Source of the DNA: UBA2040 sp002332715
GTDB lineage: Bacteria > Bacteroidota > Bacteroidia > Flavobacteriales_D > Crocinitomicaceae
Length of the DNA: 15,118 bases
Direction of reading: 5' to 3'
NCBI GenBank assembly: GCA_029242295.1
Contig: JAQWUF010000141.1
Span: 1-15,118 of the forward strand
The notes below the pieces were generated by a model that was given only the letters and a program-made list of their open reading frames with translations, was not told where the DNA came from and searched no databases. A program made the position numbers and the translations under genes. Below, piece by piece: positions 13,903-15,118 of this stretch (position 1 is its first letter; each line of letters begins with the position of its first letter).

Positions 13903-15118
13903 TGTTCTCTTTCTAAATTTTCCTTGTAGAATTGATATAGCTCAAATTGAGCTCTGAATTGAGGTTTCGTGCCGGATCTTCGGTAACGGTTTTTCATCTT
14001 CTTATCTAAGAACCTCGACTTCACATTTCCTTTCCATTGATAATTGAAAATCAAATCTAGTTCTTTTTTGAGATCTTCATCGTAAACAGGACAGGTAACT
14101 TCAATCCGATTATCTAAATTTCTTTCCATCCAATCAGCACTCGAAAGAAAGTACAACGGGTTCTTATTGTTGCCAAAAATCATAAATCGTGCGTGTTCTA
14201 AATATCGATCAACTATGCTCACGACTTGTATTTTCTCACTCACCCCTTTTACTTTCGGCACTATACAGCTAATTCCGCGGACAATCATTCTGACCTTCAC
14301 TCCCGAATTACTTGCTTCGTACAATTTCATTATTAATTCTTCATCGACCAAGTTGTTAATTTTGATTCGTATAAATGCTTTCTTCCCTGCTTCAGCAATT
14401 TTAATTTCGTTGTCGATCAATTCCATTATTCTCGATCGAGTATTAAAAGGAGAGACGATCAAATGTTGAAAGTCGCAAGGTGTCTTTCCATTCTCAATAA
14501 ATTCGAATACTTTTTCAACTTCGAAGGCTATATTTTTATCGGCCGTAAGAAGTGCCATATCACCATATGCTTTGGCCGTTCCTTCATGAAAATTACCCGT
14601 GCCGATATAACTGACAACCTGCTCCTCCTCATCTTTGTATCGTTTAATTTGCAAGAGTTTCGAATGAATTTTCCGCTTTGGGGCTCCAAAAAGAACGTGG
14701 GCTCCATCTTCTTTTAATCGTTCTGACCAAAATAGATTGTTCACCTCATCAAACCGGGCTTGAAGTTCAAAAATTACCGTCACTTCCTTTCCATTGCTAA
14801 TGGCAGAACGCAATGCTTTCAATATTTGCGAATCCTGCGCAACGCGGTAAACATTTAGTTTTATCGAATTCACTTTGGGGTCGATTGCCGCTTCACGAAG
14901 CAAATCAACGACATAGGTAAAGCGTTGATAAGGGAAATGCAGTAATATATCTTTGTCCAAAACCGCATTGAAAATACTACGACTTTGATCCAGTCTTCGA
15001 TGTTTCAATGGAGGCATTTCGAGGTAAACGAACTCCGAATTTCCAAAATCGGGAAAAGAGCGGAAATCTTTGAAATTGTGGTATTTCCCGCCAGCCACAG
15101 TGTTAACCCCTTTTTTTA
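13899..15118 (-). CDS. ppk1: Polyphosphate kinase 1, C-terminal part (runs off the window)
   Basis: PPK1 reversibly builds inorganic polyphosphate from the gamma-phosphate of ATP. The reading frame stays open to the window edge, and an upstream GTG at 15096-15098 is only an internal valine codon, so about 406 residues are seen and roughly the first 280-300 of a usual 690-700 residue enzyme lie outside. Visible in order (numbered from that GTG): AGGKYHNFKDF (2-12), ELQARFDE (111-118), the KIHSK segment with the autophosphorylated histidine (His145, equivalent to E. coli His435), GTGNFHEGTAKAYGD (166-180), EHARFMIFGN with the second conserved histidine (His302, matching His592), and SSADWMERNLDNRIEV (319-334). 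Both phosphotransfer histidines are intact. Its stop overlaps the end of the EnvC-like gene on the other strand. Confidence 0.95.
   Translation of the reverse strand, partial: KKGVNTVAGGKYHNFKDFRSFPDFGNSEFVYLEMPPLKHRRLDQSRSIFNAVLDKDILLHFPYQRFTYVVDLLREAAIDPKVNSIKLNVYRVAQDSQILKALRSAISNGKEVTVIFELQARFDEVNNLFWSERLKEDGAHVLFGAPKRKIHSKLLQIKRYKDEEEQVVSYIGTGNFHEGTAKAYGDMALLTADKNIAFEVEKVFEFIENGKTPCDFQHLIVSPFNTRSRIMELIDNEIKIAEAGKKAFIRIKINNLVDEELIMKLYEASNSGVKVRMIVRGISCIVPKVKGVSEKIQVVSIVDRYLEHARFMIFGNNKNPLYFLSSADWMERNLDNRIEVTCPVYDEDLKKELDLIFNYQWKGNVKSRFLDKKMKNRYRRSGTKPQFRAQFELYQFYKENLEREH

Noticed and set aside
15096..15098. GTG as the true start of ppk1
   Set aside because: The frame is open upstream to the window edge and the following residues match the middle of polyphosphate kinase 1, so it is an internal valine codon.

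Overview
The window reads as chromosomal core sequence of a Bacteroidota bacterium, most likely Flavobacteriales. The evidence is the AT-rich coding style, the absence of clear Shine-Dalgarno sequences, several TAnnTTTG-type -7 promoter boxes, and family content typical of that group: cytochrome oxidase subunit III with a large internal insertion, a SCO pair next to a DUF420 protein, and a DUF4292 lipoprotein beside an EnvC-like protein. I see no tRNA, rRNA, CRISPR array, insertion sequence or phage gene. The genus cannot be fixed from the sequence.

Region 1 (1-4134, + strand) is the tail of a respiratory oxidase cluster. It holds the last codons of a probable subunit III paralogue, a full cytochrome c oxidase subunit III, a small subunit IV, a SCO-fold protein without the copper histidine, a canonical SCO lipoprotein, and a DUF420 (CtaM-like) membrane protein. 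After a 270-base non-coding stretch comes hemJ, for protoporphyrin synthesis. Together these genes serve assembly, copper loading and haem supply of a haem-copper oxidase.

Region 2 (4135-6177, - strand) is one large GT-C-type membrane glycosyltransferase. It meets hemJ tail to tail with no spacer, and a divergent promoter region separates it from the next genes.

Region 3 (6297-13902, + strand) is a tightly packed run: enoyl-CoA hydratase, a Wzx-like flippase, dut, a sugar-phosphate nucleotidyltransferase with a left-handed beta-helix tail, a TPR lipoprotein, a DUF4292 lipoprotein, and an EnvC-like coiled-coil/degenerate-LytM protein. Many junctions overlap or abut. Apart from dut and the hydratase, the theme is cell-envelope construction. 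An extra promoter box lies before dut.

Region 4 (13899-15118, - strand) is the C-terminal part of polyphosphate kinase 1. It overlaps the end of the EnvC-like gene by four bases and runs off the window.

No clearly new system such as defence or mobile DNA is present. The items most worth a second look are the histidine-rich insertion in subunit III, the SCO paralogue without its copper histidine, the catalytically dead LytM domain, and the paired lipoproteins (TPR, DUF4292) beside it.
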